From: Arcobacter lacus
GTDB taxonomy: Bacteria > Campylobacterota > Campylobacteria > Campylobacterales > Arcobacteraceae
Assembly: GCF_003063295.1 (NCBI RefSeq)
Contig: NZ_MUXF01000001.1
Span: forward strand, 346,587 to 410,586
DNA length: 64,000 nt
Direction: 5' to 3'
Of this stretch, positions 1 through 7,491 are shown one piece after another. The notes under the pieces were generated by a model that was not told where the DNA came from, did no database searches, and saw nothing but the letters and a program-made list of their open reading frames with translations. The first letter of the stretch is position 1, and every line of letters begins with the position of its first letter. The translations under genes were made by a program, and so were the position numbers.

Positions 1-1
1 A

Positions 2-544
2 CTTACTATAAAAGAGATAGATGATATGAATATTATGATTTCGTCTATTTTAGATATAGGAAGAACTGAAGGTGCACAATTTGAACAAGCAACAGATTTA
101 GATTTAGTGGAATATATTAAAAATAAAACAAATGATTATAAAATGCTAAGTGCACAAAAGAATATTGATATTTCTTTTTTCTCAAATGTAAATAAACTTG
201 ATGCTTCTATTCAAATAACTCTTTTTAATCAAATATTACAAAATTTTGTACAAAATGCCATAAAATTTACTCCAAATAATAAATCAATATCTATAAAATT
301 AAGAAAAACAAAAGATGAAATAATTTTAACTGTTACAGATGAAGGTATCGGTATAGAGGGAAATACAGATTTATTTGCACCATTCAAAAAAATAGGAAAT
401 CAAAGTGGTGTAGGATTGGGACTTTATTTAGCAAAAATTGCTGCAGAAGCACTAAAAGCTAGAATTTCTATAAATAATAGAAAAGATGACAAATCAGGAT
501 GTGTTGCAAAACTTATTTTAAGCAACACATCAAAAAACAATTAA
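2..544 (+). CDS. Sensor histidine kinase, C-terminal part (cut by window start)
   Basis: The frame is open from base 2, so the start of the gene lies outside the window; the ATG at 26 is probably internal. The first visible residues (ending SSILDIGRTE) look like the end of a HisKA dimerisation helix. A complete HATPase_c domain follows: N box QNAIKFTP, G1 box DEGIGI and G2 box GVGLGLYLAK. This domain binds ATP and phosphorylates the conserved His of the preceding helix in a two-component system. The sensor region, any membrane segments and the partner regulator are not visible, so the stimulus is unknown. The stop codon overlaps the stop of the convergent downstream gene by a few bases. Confidence 0.85.
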   Translation, partial: LTIKEIDDMNIMISSILDIGRTEGAQFEQATDLDLVEYIKNKTNDYKMLSAQKNIDISFFSNVNKLDASIQITLFNQILQNFVQNAIKFTPNNKSISIKLRKTKDEIILTVTDEGIGIEGNTDLFAPFKKIGNQSGVGLGLYLAKIAAEALKARISINNRKDDKSGCVAKLILSNTSKNN

Positions 545-972
545 TTAAATAAAGATTTATGCTCAATCTTTGTACATTTATTTTGTACGACATTAAGTCC
601 TGATTCTTTTGCCTTTAAAGCAGCTTCATTGTTTGCTAGACCTAATTGAAACCAAACAGTTTTAACATCACCTCTTTTTATTGCTTCATCAACAATTAAA
701 GCAATTGCATCAGGTTTTCTAAAAATATCAACCATATCAATACTAAACGGTATTTCGCTCAAGCTTCTATAAACTTTTTCTCCTAAAATAGTATCTTCTT
801 TTGGATAAACAGGAACTATTTTAAATCCAACACTTTGTAAATAAGCTGCAACTATATTTGAAGCTTTAGTAGGATCTGGTGAAAGCCCAGCTACTGCTAT
901 TGTTTTTGTATTTTTAAAAATTTCTAAAATTTCTTCACTTTTTGAATTAATTGTCGGGAATTCACACTCCAT
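541..972 (-). CDS. CoA-binding domain protein (YccU-like)
   Basis: A 143-residue protein that is essentially one Rossmann-type CoA_binding_2 domain. The nucleotide-binding turn is near residues 25-40 (IAVAGLSPDPTKAS), followed by VYPKED and a conserved VWFQLGLANNEA stretch typical of the YccU family. Members bind CoA or related nucleotides; their physiological role is not settled. It lies 10 bp downstream of the DHH phosphoesterase gene on the same strand and is probably the last gene of the Rrf2-DHH-CoA-binding unit. Its length is normal for the family. Confidence 0.8.
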   Translation of the reverse strand: MECEFPTINSKSEEILEIFKNTKTIAVAGLSPDPTKASNIVAAYLQSVGFKIVPVYPKEDTILGEKVYRSLSEIPFSIDMVDIFRKPDAIALIVDEAIKRGDVKTVWFQLGLANNEAALKAKESGLNVVQNKCTKIEHKSLFN

Positions 973-982
973 TTATTCTCCT

Positions 983-2020
983 TTATGATAAATTATCTAA
1001 CTTTTCTTGTACATATTTTTTTACTTCTAAAATATCTATTGATTCTTTAAAATCTTCAAACTTACAACCACTCGCATTTACGTGACCTCCACCATTTGCA
1101 AGTTTTGCAGCAAGAAGAGAAACATCAAGTTTTCCATCAGCTCTAAATGAAGCGTTTCCTTTTTTATTTATATCAATAAAAAAATCATAATCACTATTTG
1201 CTCTTAGAAAAGTATTTGCTGGAATTGAAATAGAGCCTAAACAGTAAGTTAGAAGCCCTTTTTGTCCTTTATAAAAAATTGTTAACTCATCTTTTATATC
1301 AGCTAAACATTTTACAAGATAAACAGCACTTAGATTGTCTAAAGTATCATCAATATCATCAAGTTTTAAAAACTCTTTTTTCATAAAATGTACTTCATTA
1401 TCAAGTTTTATATGTCCATTTTCTTCATCCAAAAACTTTATAGCATTTTTAAGTAAATAAAATTTAAACTCTCTATTCAAATTTGCAAATAAAATATTAT
1501 TTATCTCTTTAACTTTAGTTATCATAGACATTAACACTTTTCCAAATTCAAAATTCTTTGTTTCATTTTCAAGCCAAATATCAACTGCGTTTATAGCTTT
1601 AACTAAAGGAGCTAAATAACTAATTGGAGCATTAAACTCCTCAACCATATAGTCATAAACTATTTGTGTTGCACATCTTTTATCATCTAAATAATACCAA
1701 GAAAATTTCTCAGAACTTTTTTTACCAGTTATGTGATGATCTAATAATTGTAATTTTATATCAAATCCATCATTCAAAAGCTCATTTATATCTTTATCTA
1801 ATTCTTCACTTTCTTGTAAAGTTAAATTTAAATCGCTAATAATAAAAAGTATTTTTTCATCTTTACAATTTTTTATATCATCAAGTACTTTTTTTATAGA
1901 TAATTTTACTTCTAAACCATAATTTGCATTATAAAAAATAGCATCTTTAAAAAATTCATTAGTTACTAGTTGACAACCATAACCATCTAAATCTGTATGT
2001 GAAATATGAAATAACTTCAT
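983..2020 (-). CDS. DHH-family phosphoesterase
   Basis: 345 residues. Near the N-terminus HTDLDG is the first DHH metal-binding motif; LLDHHITG near residue 95 is the signature DHH motif; GGGHVNASG near residue 310 is the DHHA1 nucleotide-binding motif. The family includes NrnA-type nanoRNases, pAp phosphatases and cyclic dinucleotide phosphodiesterases. The domain order fits a soluble NrnA-like enzyme, but the substrate cannot be read from sequence. The start codon shares one base with the stop of the Rrf2 regulator gene (TAATG), so the two are translationally coupled. Confidence 0.8.
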   Translation of the reverse strand: MKLFHISHTDLDGYGCQLVTNEFFKDAIFYNANYGLEVKLSIKKVLDDIKNCKDEKILFIISDLNLTLQESEELDKDINELLNDGFDIKLQLLDHHITGKKSSEKFSWYYLDDKRCATQIVYDYMVEEFNAPISYLAPLVKAINAVDIWLENETKNFEFGKVLMSMITKVKEINNILFANLNREFKFYLLKNAIKFLDEENGHIKLDNEVHFMKKEFLKLDDIDDTLDNLSAVYLVKCLADIKDELTIFYKGQKGLLTYCLGSISIPANTFLRANSDYDFFIDINKKGNASFRADGKLDVSLLAAKLANGGGHVNASGCKFEDFKESIDILEVKKYVQEKLDNLS

Positions 2021-2418
2021 TATGCAATATCTTTTAGAGTTAATTTTGATAAAAAATCATTTACTTTAAATTGTAGATTATTTAATAAAGGCCAAATTGT
2101 ACAAAATTTTGCTTTATTATTTGGACAACTTTGTAAAGATGGTGAACACTCAAAAACCATAGGCATTCTTTCTTCAGCAGCTTCAACTATTTCCAAAACT
2201 GTAATATCTTCCAAAGGTTTTTTTAATAAAAATCCACCATTTACTCCTCTATGAGATATTACAAGTTCGTGTTTTGCTAGATTTTGCATAATTTTTGCTA
2301 AAAATGATTTTGATATATCTAATTCTTTTGATAAAACATCAACATTCTTTGGTTCACTGCTTTTTGCAATAGATATCAAAGAAAGTAATGCATACTCACT
2401 CTTTTTTGTTAATAACAT
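2020..2418 (-). CDS. Rrf2-family transcriptional regulator
   Basis: 132 residues with an N-terminal winged helix (LTKKSEYALLSLISIA, then SKSFLAKIMQNLAKHELV and the wing RGVNGGFLL). Three cysteines in the second half (FEC, QSC, FC) match the positions where IscR/NsrR/RirA-type members bind an Fe-S cluster, so an iron-sulfur, NO or redox sensor is plausible. It is the first gene of a leftward unit with the DHH phosphoesterase and the CoA-binding protein. A GGAAT stretch about 8 nt before the ATG is the likely ribosome binding site. Its targets are not known from this window. Confidence 0.85.
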   Translation of the reverse strand: MLLTKKSEYALLSLISIAKSSEPKNVDVLSKELDISKSFLAKIMQNLAKHELVISHRGVNGGFLLKKPLEDITVLEIVEAAEERMPMVFECSPSLQSCPNNKAKFCTIWPLLNNLQFKVNDFLSKLTLKDIA

Positions 2419-2489
2419 ATTATAAATTCCAATCTATTTTATTTTGTCTTTATTTTACAAGAACTATTATTAATACTTCTTATTGAGGC

Positions 2490-2529
2490 AAAAAAAAAGG
2501 GATTGTAGAAAACTACAACCCCTTTTTTT
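2490..2529 (-). terminator. Rho-independent terminator of rpsO
   Basis: An A-run, then GGGATTGTAG, loop AAAA, CTACAACCCC and a T-run. On the minus strand this is a roughly 10-bp stem with one mismatch followed by Ts, 17 bp beyond the rpsO stop. Confidence 0.85.
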
Positions 2530-2545
2530 AATAAGAAATATAAAA

Positions 2546-2818
2546 TTATTTAGCTCTAATTCCTAAAGCACTTACAATATCAGTAAATCTAGCATAATCT
2601 GTTCTTTTTAAGTATGCTAATAATCTTTTTCTTTTTCCAACCATTTTTAAAAGACCTAATCTTGAAGAGTGATCTTTTTTAAACACTTTTAAGTGCTCAG
2701 TTAAAACCTTAATTTGTTCGCTTAATAAAGCAATTTGAACTTCTGATGAACCTGTATCACCATCTTTTTTTCCGTATTTTGCAATAATAGATGCTTTTAC
2801 TTCCTGATCTAAAGCCAT
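2546..2818 (-). CDS. rpsO: 30S ribosomal protein S15
   Basis: 90 residues, the normal S15 length, with characteristic segments [29 protein letters not shown] and [14 protein letters not shown]15 binds the central domain of 16S rRNA early in 30S assembly. A strong ribosome binding site (TAGGAGGT) precedes the ATG by about 4 nt. The gene is monocistronic: its own leader is upstream and a terminator follows directly. Confidence 0.98.
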   Translation of the reverse strand: MALDQEVKASIIAKYGKKDGDTGSSEVQIALLSEQIKVLTEHLKVFKKDHSSRLGLLKMVGKRKRLLAYLKRTDYARFTDIVSALGIRAK

Positions 2819-2847
2819 TTTGACCTCCTAATAGGTATATGTGAATT

Positions 2848-2867
2848 TTTCATTTACAAAAATGAAA
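2848..2867 (-). promoter_or_regulatory. Hairpin in the rpsO leader
   Basis: Perfect 8-bp inverted repeat TTTCATTT-N4-AAATGAAA about 30 nt upstream of the rpsO start, just after a possible -10 (TATAGAAT on the minus strand, 2872-2879). Ribosomal protein S15 represses its own mRNA through leader structures in several bacteria; that role here is inference. Confidence 0.35.
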
Positions 2868-2904
2868 CTGGATTCTATAAAAAAAATACTTTATTTTCGT
2901 TTAA

Positions 2905-3822
2905 TCAATTTAATCTTTGCCAAGCTTCATCCAAGGATTTAACTCTGTTAGCAAATAAAAGAATTAAAGCAATATTAAACTTCGCAAGTTTTAATGTATT
3001 ATTATCTGGATTTTTTATGATATTTAATGATTCTTCTAAAGTTATATTATTAAACTCTTCTCGATAGTCTATACCAAAATCTTTTAAAGAAAAACTACTT
3101 TCAATGATATTTTTGTCTTCTTTCATCCAATATTTACCATCTTTAAAAACTTCTGGACTTCCCTCACTACCTTTTAAAACTACGACCTTTTTAAAGTGAG
3201 AAGAGAAAATATCTAAATATTTTTGAACATAAGGTTTGTGAAAAGCTGTAGTCACTCCATATTCACTTAGACTTGGATTTAAAAGTCTTTCTACTGTATT
3301 AAAAGCTGTTCTCAAACCTAACTCTTGTCTTAAAGCTGTCATATCACTTAATTCTTTTAAATATTCTACCCTATTAAAATAATGAATATATTGACCTTGA
3401 TCAATATGTAAAAAAATATCTTTTGTTGTTATTCCAACTTTTGCAGGTTGTAAATAATCACCTGAAATAACTAAATTTAGTCTTTTTACATCTTGGTTAT
3501 TTTTATAAAAATTTTTTAAAACTTCTTCATATAATGGAAATAAAAATGGATTTTCACATCTTCCATCAAAAGAGTATCCAAGTTCGATAGAATCTTCTAT
3601 TTTTTTAAATTTCATAAATTTTCTAAGTGCTAAAATTGCACCTTTTAATTCTTCATTTGTTTCATATTTTGTTCTCCAACCTATCAAAAATGCTGCAGCT
3701 TGAGCAGGAGTTACTTTATTTAATAATATTTGTTCTATTGCGTCAGCAGTTTCATCTATAGTTAAATCTTTATTTCCTTTTGGACCTGTTGCTACAGCTT
3801 TTATATATTTCTTAAAATTCAT
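2905..3822 (-). CDS. TrpD2/YbiB-like glycosyl transferase family protein
   Basis: About 305 residues with the anthranilate phosphoribosyltransferase fold: a small helical N-terminal domain (TIDETADAIEQILLNKVTPAQAAAFLIGWR is its signature region, read here in pieces) and a larger alpha/beta domain. The PRPP-binding GTGGD loop of true TrpD is absent; the equivalent region reads YSFDGRCENPF. That matches the YbiB/TrpD2 branch, which is described as nucleic-acid binding rather than a tryptophan enzyme. No trp genes are nearby. I place the start at the ATG at 3822, about 6 nt after AAGGA; a GTG lies immediately upstream at 3825. Confidence 0.7.
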   Translation of the reverse strand: MNFKKYIKAVATGPKGNKDLTIDETADAIEQILLNKVTPAQAAAFLIGWRTKYETNEELKGAILALRKFMKFKKIEDSIELGYSFDGRCENPFLFPLYEEVLKNFYKNNQDVKRLNLVISGDYLQPAKVGITTKDIFLHIDQGQYIHYFNRVEYLKELSDMTALRQELGLRTAFNTVERLLNPSLSEYGVTTAFHKPYVQKYLDIFSSHFKKVVVLKGSEGSPEVFKDGKYWMKEDKNIIESSFSLKDFGIDYREEFNNITLEESLNIIKNPDNNTLKLAKFNIALILLFANRVKSLDEAWQRLN

Positions 3823-3943
3823 CACATTCCTTATAATATAGGGGTTTATTAATATTTTGAAAGCATAATATAGTATTACTTAAATCACTATATACTTTTA
3901 ATATATTCAATTTTATAGTTTTTATTTATTAAAAATTTTTAGA

Positions 3944-3949
3944 TATAAT
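3944..3949 (+). promoter_or_regulatory. Candidate -10 element for cobA
   Basis: TATAAT preceded by a T-rich stretch, 33 bp before the cobA start. AAGGA at about 3970 is the ribosome binding site. Confidence 0.5.
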
Positions 3950-3982
3950 TATTTAAAATGATTTATATAAGGAATAATTATT

Positions 3983-4717
3983 ATGGCAAAAGTATATTTA
4001 ACAGGAGCAGGTCCTGGAGATGTTGAACTTCTTACTTTAAAAGCCGTAAAAGTTATTCAAAATGCTGATATTTTAATCTATGATAGACTAGTAAATCCTG
4101 AAATTTTAGAACTTGCAAAAGAAAAATGTGAACTAGTTTATGTGGGAAAAGAAGATAAAAAACACACTCTTCCACAAGAAGAAATAAATGAATTAATTTA
4201 TCAAGCTTCTTTAAAATATGAAAATGTAGTAAGGCTAAAAGGAGGAGATCCTTTTGTTTTTGGAAGAGGAGCAGAAGAAGCTTTATATTTAAAACAAAGA
4301 GGAATAAAATTTGAAATAATTCCAGGAATTACTTCAGCAATAGCTGTTCCAGCATATGCTGGAATACCTGTAACTCACAGAGGGCTTACAACATCATTTA
4401 GAGTTGTAACAGGACATGAAAATCCAAAGAAAAAGATATCTCAAATAGAGTGGGAAACTTTTTTAAATGATGAAACGATAATTTTTCTAATGGGCTATCA
4501 CAATATTGAAATAATCTCTTCAAAACTTCTAGCCTTGGGAAAAAGAAAAGATTATCCATGTGCAGTAATTTCAAAAGGAACAACAAAAGAACAGCAAGTT
4601 GTAATTGGTACTTTGGAAAATATTGTGGAAAAATCAAAAAATCTACCAACTCCAGTTATGATTGTAATAGGTGAAGTAGTAAATCTAAAAAATCAAATAG
4701 CGTGGTTTAATATTTAA
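3983..4717 (+). CDS. cobA: Uroporphyrinogen-III C-methyltransferase (SUMT)
   Basis: 244 residues, typical of single-domain SUMT. Family motifs are present: GAGPGDVELLTLKA at the N-terminus, YDRLVNPEIL, VRLKGGDPFVFGRGAEE near residue 85 and GIPVTHRG near residue 130. The enzyme methylates uroporphyrinogen III at C2 and C7 with SAM to give precorrin-2, the branch point to siroheme and cobalamin. There is no fused CysG dehydrogenase domain. It stands alone between a divergent gene and the next rightward gene, so the rest of the pathway is elsewhere. Confidence 0.93.
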   Translation: MAKVYLTGAGPGDVELLTLKAVKVIQNADILIYDRLVNPEILELAKEKCELVYVGKEDKKHTLPQEEINELIYQASLKYENVVRLKGGDPFVFGRGAEEALYLKQRGIKFEIIPGITSAIAVPAYAGIPVTHRGLTTSFRVVTGHENPKKKISQIEWETFLNDETIIFLMGYHNIEIISSKLLALGKRKDYPCAVISKGTTKEQQVVIGTLENIVEKSKNLPTPVMIVIGEVVNLKNQIAWFNI

Positions 4718-4780
4718 TAACAAAAAATATTGAGTTATTAAAAAGCATAATTTATTTAAAACTCTTATACTTAGCTTTAT

Positions 4781-4786
4781 TATGAT
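4781..4786 (+). promoter_or_regulatory. Candidate -10 element for the GGDEF/EAL gene
   Basis: TATGAT in a T-rich context, 66 bp before the start; the gene has a clear AGGAG site just upstream of its ATG. Confidence 0.4.
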
Positions 4787-4851
4787 ACAATTATTTAACA
4801 TCTAAAAATTATTTTATTGCTCTCTTAAAAATAGTAAGAGAAGGAGAACGT

Positions 4852-6468
4852 ATGAAGTCTATTATCGAACCAAAAAATCTTTTAAAACTTATATCTGAAT
4901 ATTCCCCTGATATGTTATGGATAAAAGATTTGGAAGGTCGATATTTATACGCAAATACTGCAATTTGTGATGGCTTATTAATGGCAAATCCAGATGAAGT
5001 TTTTGGAAAGGATGATGCTTTTTTTGGGAAAAGAGTAAGAGAAAATCATCCTAATGAGTTAGAATATCACACTTTTGATTCATGTTCTAACTCAGATAAA
5101 GAAACTTTATCAGCCATGAAGCCCTTAAGATTTATAGAACAAGGTAATATAAAAGGTAAATTGACTTATCTTGAAGTGGATAAAGCTCCTTTTTTTGATG
5201 GAAATGGAAAATTAGTAGGAGTTATAGGAACAGCAAGAGACATTACTGAAAAAATCTTGCTAAAAGAAAAAAATGAAAAATTAGCTTATTATGATCAACT
5301 AACTGCACTACCAAACAGACAAAAAATTATTCTAGATATAAACACAAACTCTCCAACGGCCTGTATTGTTTTTAATATAGATGATTTTAAAGAGATAAAT
5401 GACTTTTTTGGAACAGAAAATGCTGATAAAATTTTACAAGACATTGCAAGTAGATTTTTAGATTATAAATATATTGTTTATAGAATTGATGGTGATGAAT
5501 TTGCTATTTTATTTTATGAAAATTTATCAATAGAAGAATTAAAATCTCAAGCACAAAAAATATTAACTTTATTTGATGAAGAACCTTTTCATGTTGAAGA
5601 TCAAGTTATTTCAGTTGGTTTTTCTGTAGGTATTGCCAGAGCTAAAGATAATTTATTAACAAAAGTTGATATTGCAGTAAATAATGCAAAAAATTCTTCA
5701 TCTGACATATCAGTTTATGAAGAGAGTGAAAATATAGAAAAAAAATATAAACAAAATTTGGAAATGGCTACTTCAATAAAAGAAGCCATCTTAGAAGATA
5801 GAATAGTTTGTCATTATCAACCATTAATTGATATTATATCAGGAGAAATTTACTCTTTTGAAACATTGGTTAGAATGATAGATAAAGATGGAAATATAGT
5901 TCCTCCTGTAAAATTCTTAGATTTCTCAAAAAAAGTAAAACTCTATTCAAGTATTACAAAAAAGGTTGTAAAAGAAGCTTGTCAAACTTTCAAACATAGA
6001 GATGAAAACTTTTCTATTAACTTAAATATTGCAGACATAAAAGATAAAGAGACTGTTAAAGAAATAATTAGAAATATCACTGAAACAAATACAGCATCAA
6101 GAGTAACCTTTGAAATTTTAGAATCAGAAGGTATTGAAAACTATGATGAAGTGATTAGTTTTATCAATCAAATTAAAGCATTAGGTGCAAAAATTGCAAT
6201 TGATGACTTTGGTACAGGATATTCAAATTTTGAACATCTTTTAAGACTTGATGTAAACTATATAAAAATCGATGGTTCACTTATAAAAAATATAGCATCT
6301 GATGAAAAACATAGAATTATTGTTGAAACAATAGTAAGTTTTGCTAGAAGGATTGGTATTAAAACTGTTGCAGAATTTGTTGCTGATGAACAAATCTTAG
6401 AAATAATTAAAAAAATTGGTGTTAGTTGTGCTCAAGGTTATTATATAGGTAAACCTGAAAAACTGTAA
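4852..6468 (+). CDS. PAS-GGDEF-EAL cyclic-di-GMP signalling protein
   Basis: 538 residues with no membrane segment, so likely a cytosolic sensor. A PAS domain (about 8-130, SPDMLWIKDLEGRYLYAN) is followed by a GGDEF domain whose active-site motif reads DGDEF (213-217), and by a C-terminal EAL domain. In the EAL domain the signature is ETL (E337), with NLNIAD, DDFGTG (from 451), KIDG and a late AEFV, so most metal and c-di-GMP ligands are kept. My reading is a phosphodiesterase with a weak or regulatory cyclase domain, tuned by whatever the PAS domain senses. A good AGGAG site precedes the ATG. The next gene follows after 5 bp. Confidence 0.88.
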   Translation: MKSIIEPKNLLKLISEYSPDMLWIKDLEGRYLYANTAICDGLLMANPDEVFGKDDAFFGKRVRENHPNELEYHTFDSCSNSDKETLSAMKPLRFIEQGNIKGKLTYLEVDKAPFFDGNGKLVGVIGTARDITEKILLKEKNEKLAYYDQLTALPNRQKIILDINTNSPTACIVFNIDDFKEINDFFGTENADKILQDIASRFLDYKYIVYRIDGDEFAILFYENLSIEELKSQAQKILTLFDEEPFHVEDQVISVGFSVGIARAKDNLLTKVDIAVNNAKNSSSDISVYEESENIEKKYKQNLEMATSIKEAILEDRIVCHYQPLIDIISGEIYSFETLVRMIDKDGNIVPPVKFLDFSKKVKLYSSITKKVVKEACQTFKHRDENFSINLNIADIKDKETVKEIIRNITETNTASRVTFEILESEGIENYDEVISFINQIKALGAKIAIDDFGTGYSNFEHLLRLDVNYIKIDGSLIKNIASDEKHRIIVETIVSFARRIGIKTVAEFVADEQILEIIKKIGVSCAQGYYIGKPEKL

Positions 6469-6473
6469 ATTTT

Positions 6474-6860
6474 ATGAATAAGTTATTTTTTTTCTTATTG
6501 TTTTTGACAATTTCCCTTTGGGCAGTAAACTTAGAGATTCAAAAAGCTTTTGCTGTTGGGATTTTTCATGAAAATGAAACTGGTGAAAATGTACAACATA
6601 CAACCACTACAACTCAAGATTATAATGGAACTTGTTATACTAAAATAGTAATTTTAGGAAATTACAATAAAAATACAAATGTTCAAGTTAAAATTGGTGA
6701 TTCAATTGGAGTTTATCAAAGTTATATTCCAATTTACAACAAATTAACTAAAAAAATCTTTGGATATGAGTTAACATTTAAACATCAAAATGTATCAAAA
6801 GGATATTTTGAAGTAAAAGTAAATAATAAACTTTATGATTCAAAAGTTTTTGTAAAATAA
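6474..6860 (+). CDS. Small secreted protein of unknown function
   Basis: 128 residues. The N-terminus (MNKLFFFLLFLTISLWAVNL) is a signal peptide, so the mature protein is probably periplasmic. The rest is rich in Asn, Thr, Lys and beta-prone stretches, with one cysteine near residue 53, and looks like a single beta-sandwich domain. I do not recognise the family. It starts 5 bp after the c-di-GMP protein gene and is likely co-transcribed with it, which would make it a candidate output or partner of that signalling protein. No Shine-Dalgarno site is obvious. Confidence 0.6.
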   Translation: MNKLFFFLLFLTISLWAVNLEIQKAFAVGIFHENETGENVQHTTTTTQDYNGTCYTKIVILGNYNKNTNVQVKIGDSIGVYQSYIPIYNKLTKKIFGYELTFKHQNVSKGYFEVKVNNKLYDSKVFVK

Positions 6861-6874
6861 TTTAAATTTTTATC

Positions 6875-6914
6875 TGAATAATTATTCATTTTTTAAGTCT
6901 ATTTAACTTATAAT
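6875..6914 (+). promoter_or_regulatory. nrf promoter with a Crp/Fnr-like palindrome
   Basis: TGAATAATTATTCA (6875-6888) is a perfect 14-bp palindrome with the 5-4-5 layout of Crp/Fnr sites. TATAAT lies at 6909-6914. With a start near 6921-6923 the palindrome is centred at about -40 to -41, the class II activator position. Anaerobic or nitrosative control by a Crp/Fnr-family factor is inferred. Confidence 0.5.
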
Positions 6915-6944
6915 GTTTTATGTCTCTTAATATAAGGATATACA

Positions 6945-7478
6945 GTGGAAAAAAACAAAAAAATAATTATCTATGGAGCAATTTTAAGTGCTATTATTGC
7001 TACTGGATTGTTTTTTTACACAATGTATACTTCTTCAATGTTATCATATCTTTCTAGTGATCCTAAAGCCTGTATTAACTGTCATGTTATGCATTCAGCT
7101 TATACAACTTGGGATAATAGCTCACATAAAAATGTAGCAAAATGTATAGACTGTCACCTTCCAGTGGGAGATGAAGTCGCTAAGTATACTGCAAAAGCAA
7201 TCGATGGATGGAATCACTCAGTTGCATTTACTTTAAATACTTACAAAAACAACATTAGAATAAGTGATAATGCAGCAGAACGTGTACAAGCAAACTGTGT
7301 AAGATGTCATGCTGGAGTGAGTGAAACTGTGCAAAAAAATGCGAGTTCTTATCACAACAAGGGAAATTTCGATAAAGATCGAAAATGTTGGGAATGTCAC
7401 AAATATGTACCACATGGAAAAGTTAGAAGTTTAATTTCAACTCCATATAGTTTGGGAATAAAAGAACACTTAAAGTAA
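6945..7478 (+). CDS. nrfH: Cytochrome c nitrite reductase small subunit NrfH
   Basis: 177 residues. One N-terminal membrane anchor (IIIYGAILSAIIATGLFFYT) is followed by four heme-attachment motifs: CINCH with the downstream HVMH that gives NrfH its unusual Met-liganded heme, then CIDCH, CVRCH and CWECH. NrfH is the tetraheme NapC/NirT-type quinol dehydrogenase that feeds electrons from menaquinol to NrfA at the periplasmic face. The start is a GTG at 6945, supported by AAGGA 6-7 nt upstream. NrfA follows after 13 bp, so the two are co-translated as in Wolinella. Confidence 0.95.
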   Translation: MEKNKKIIIYGAILSAIIATGLFFYTMYTSSMLSYLSSDPKACINCHVMHSAYTTWDNSSHKNVAKCIDCHLPVGDEVAKYTAKAIDGWNHSVAFTLNTYKNNIRISDNAAERVQANCVRCHAGVSETVQKNASSYHNKGNFDKDRKCWECHKYVPHGKVRSLISTPYSLGIKEHLK

Positions 7479-7491
7479 GAAGGGGAATATC

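Noticed and set aside
4714..4740. AATAAC-N12-GTTATT after cobA as terminator
   Set aside because: A six-base AT-rich stem with a long loop and no T-run would not be stable.
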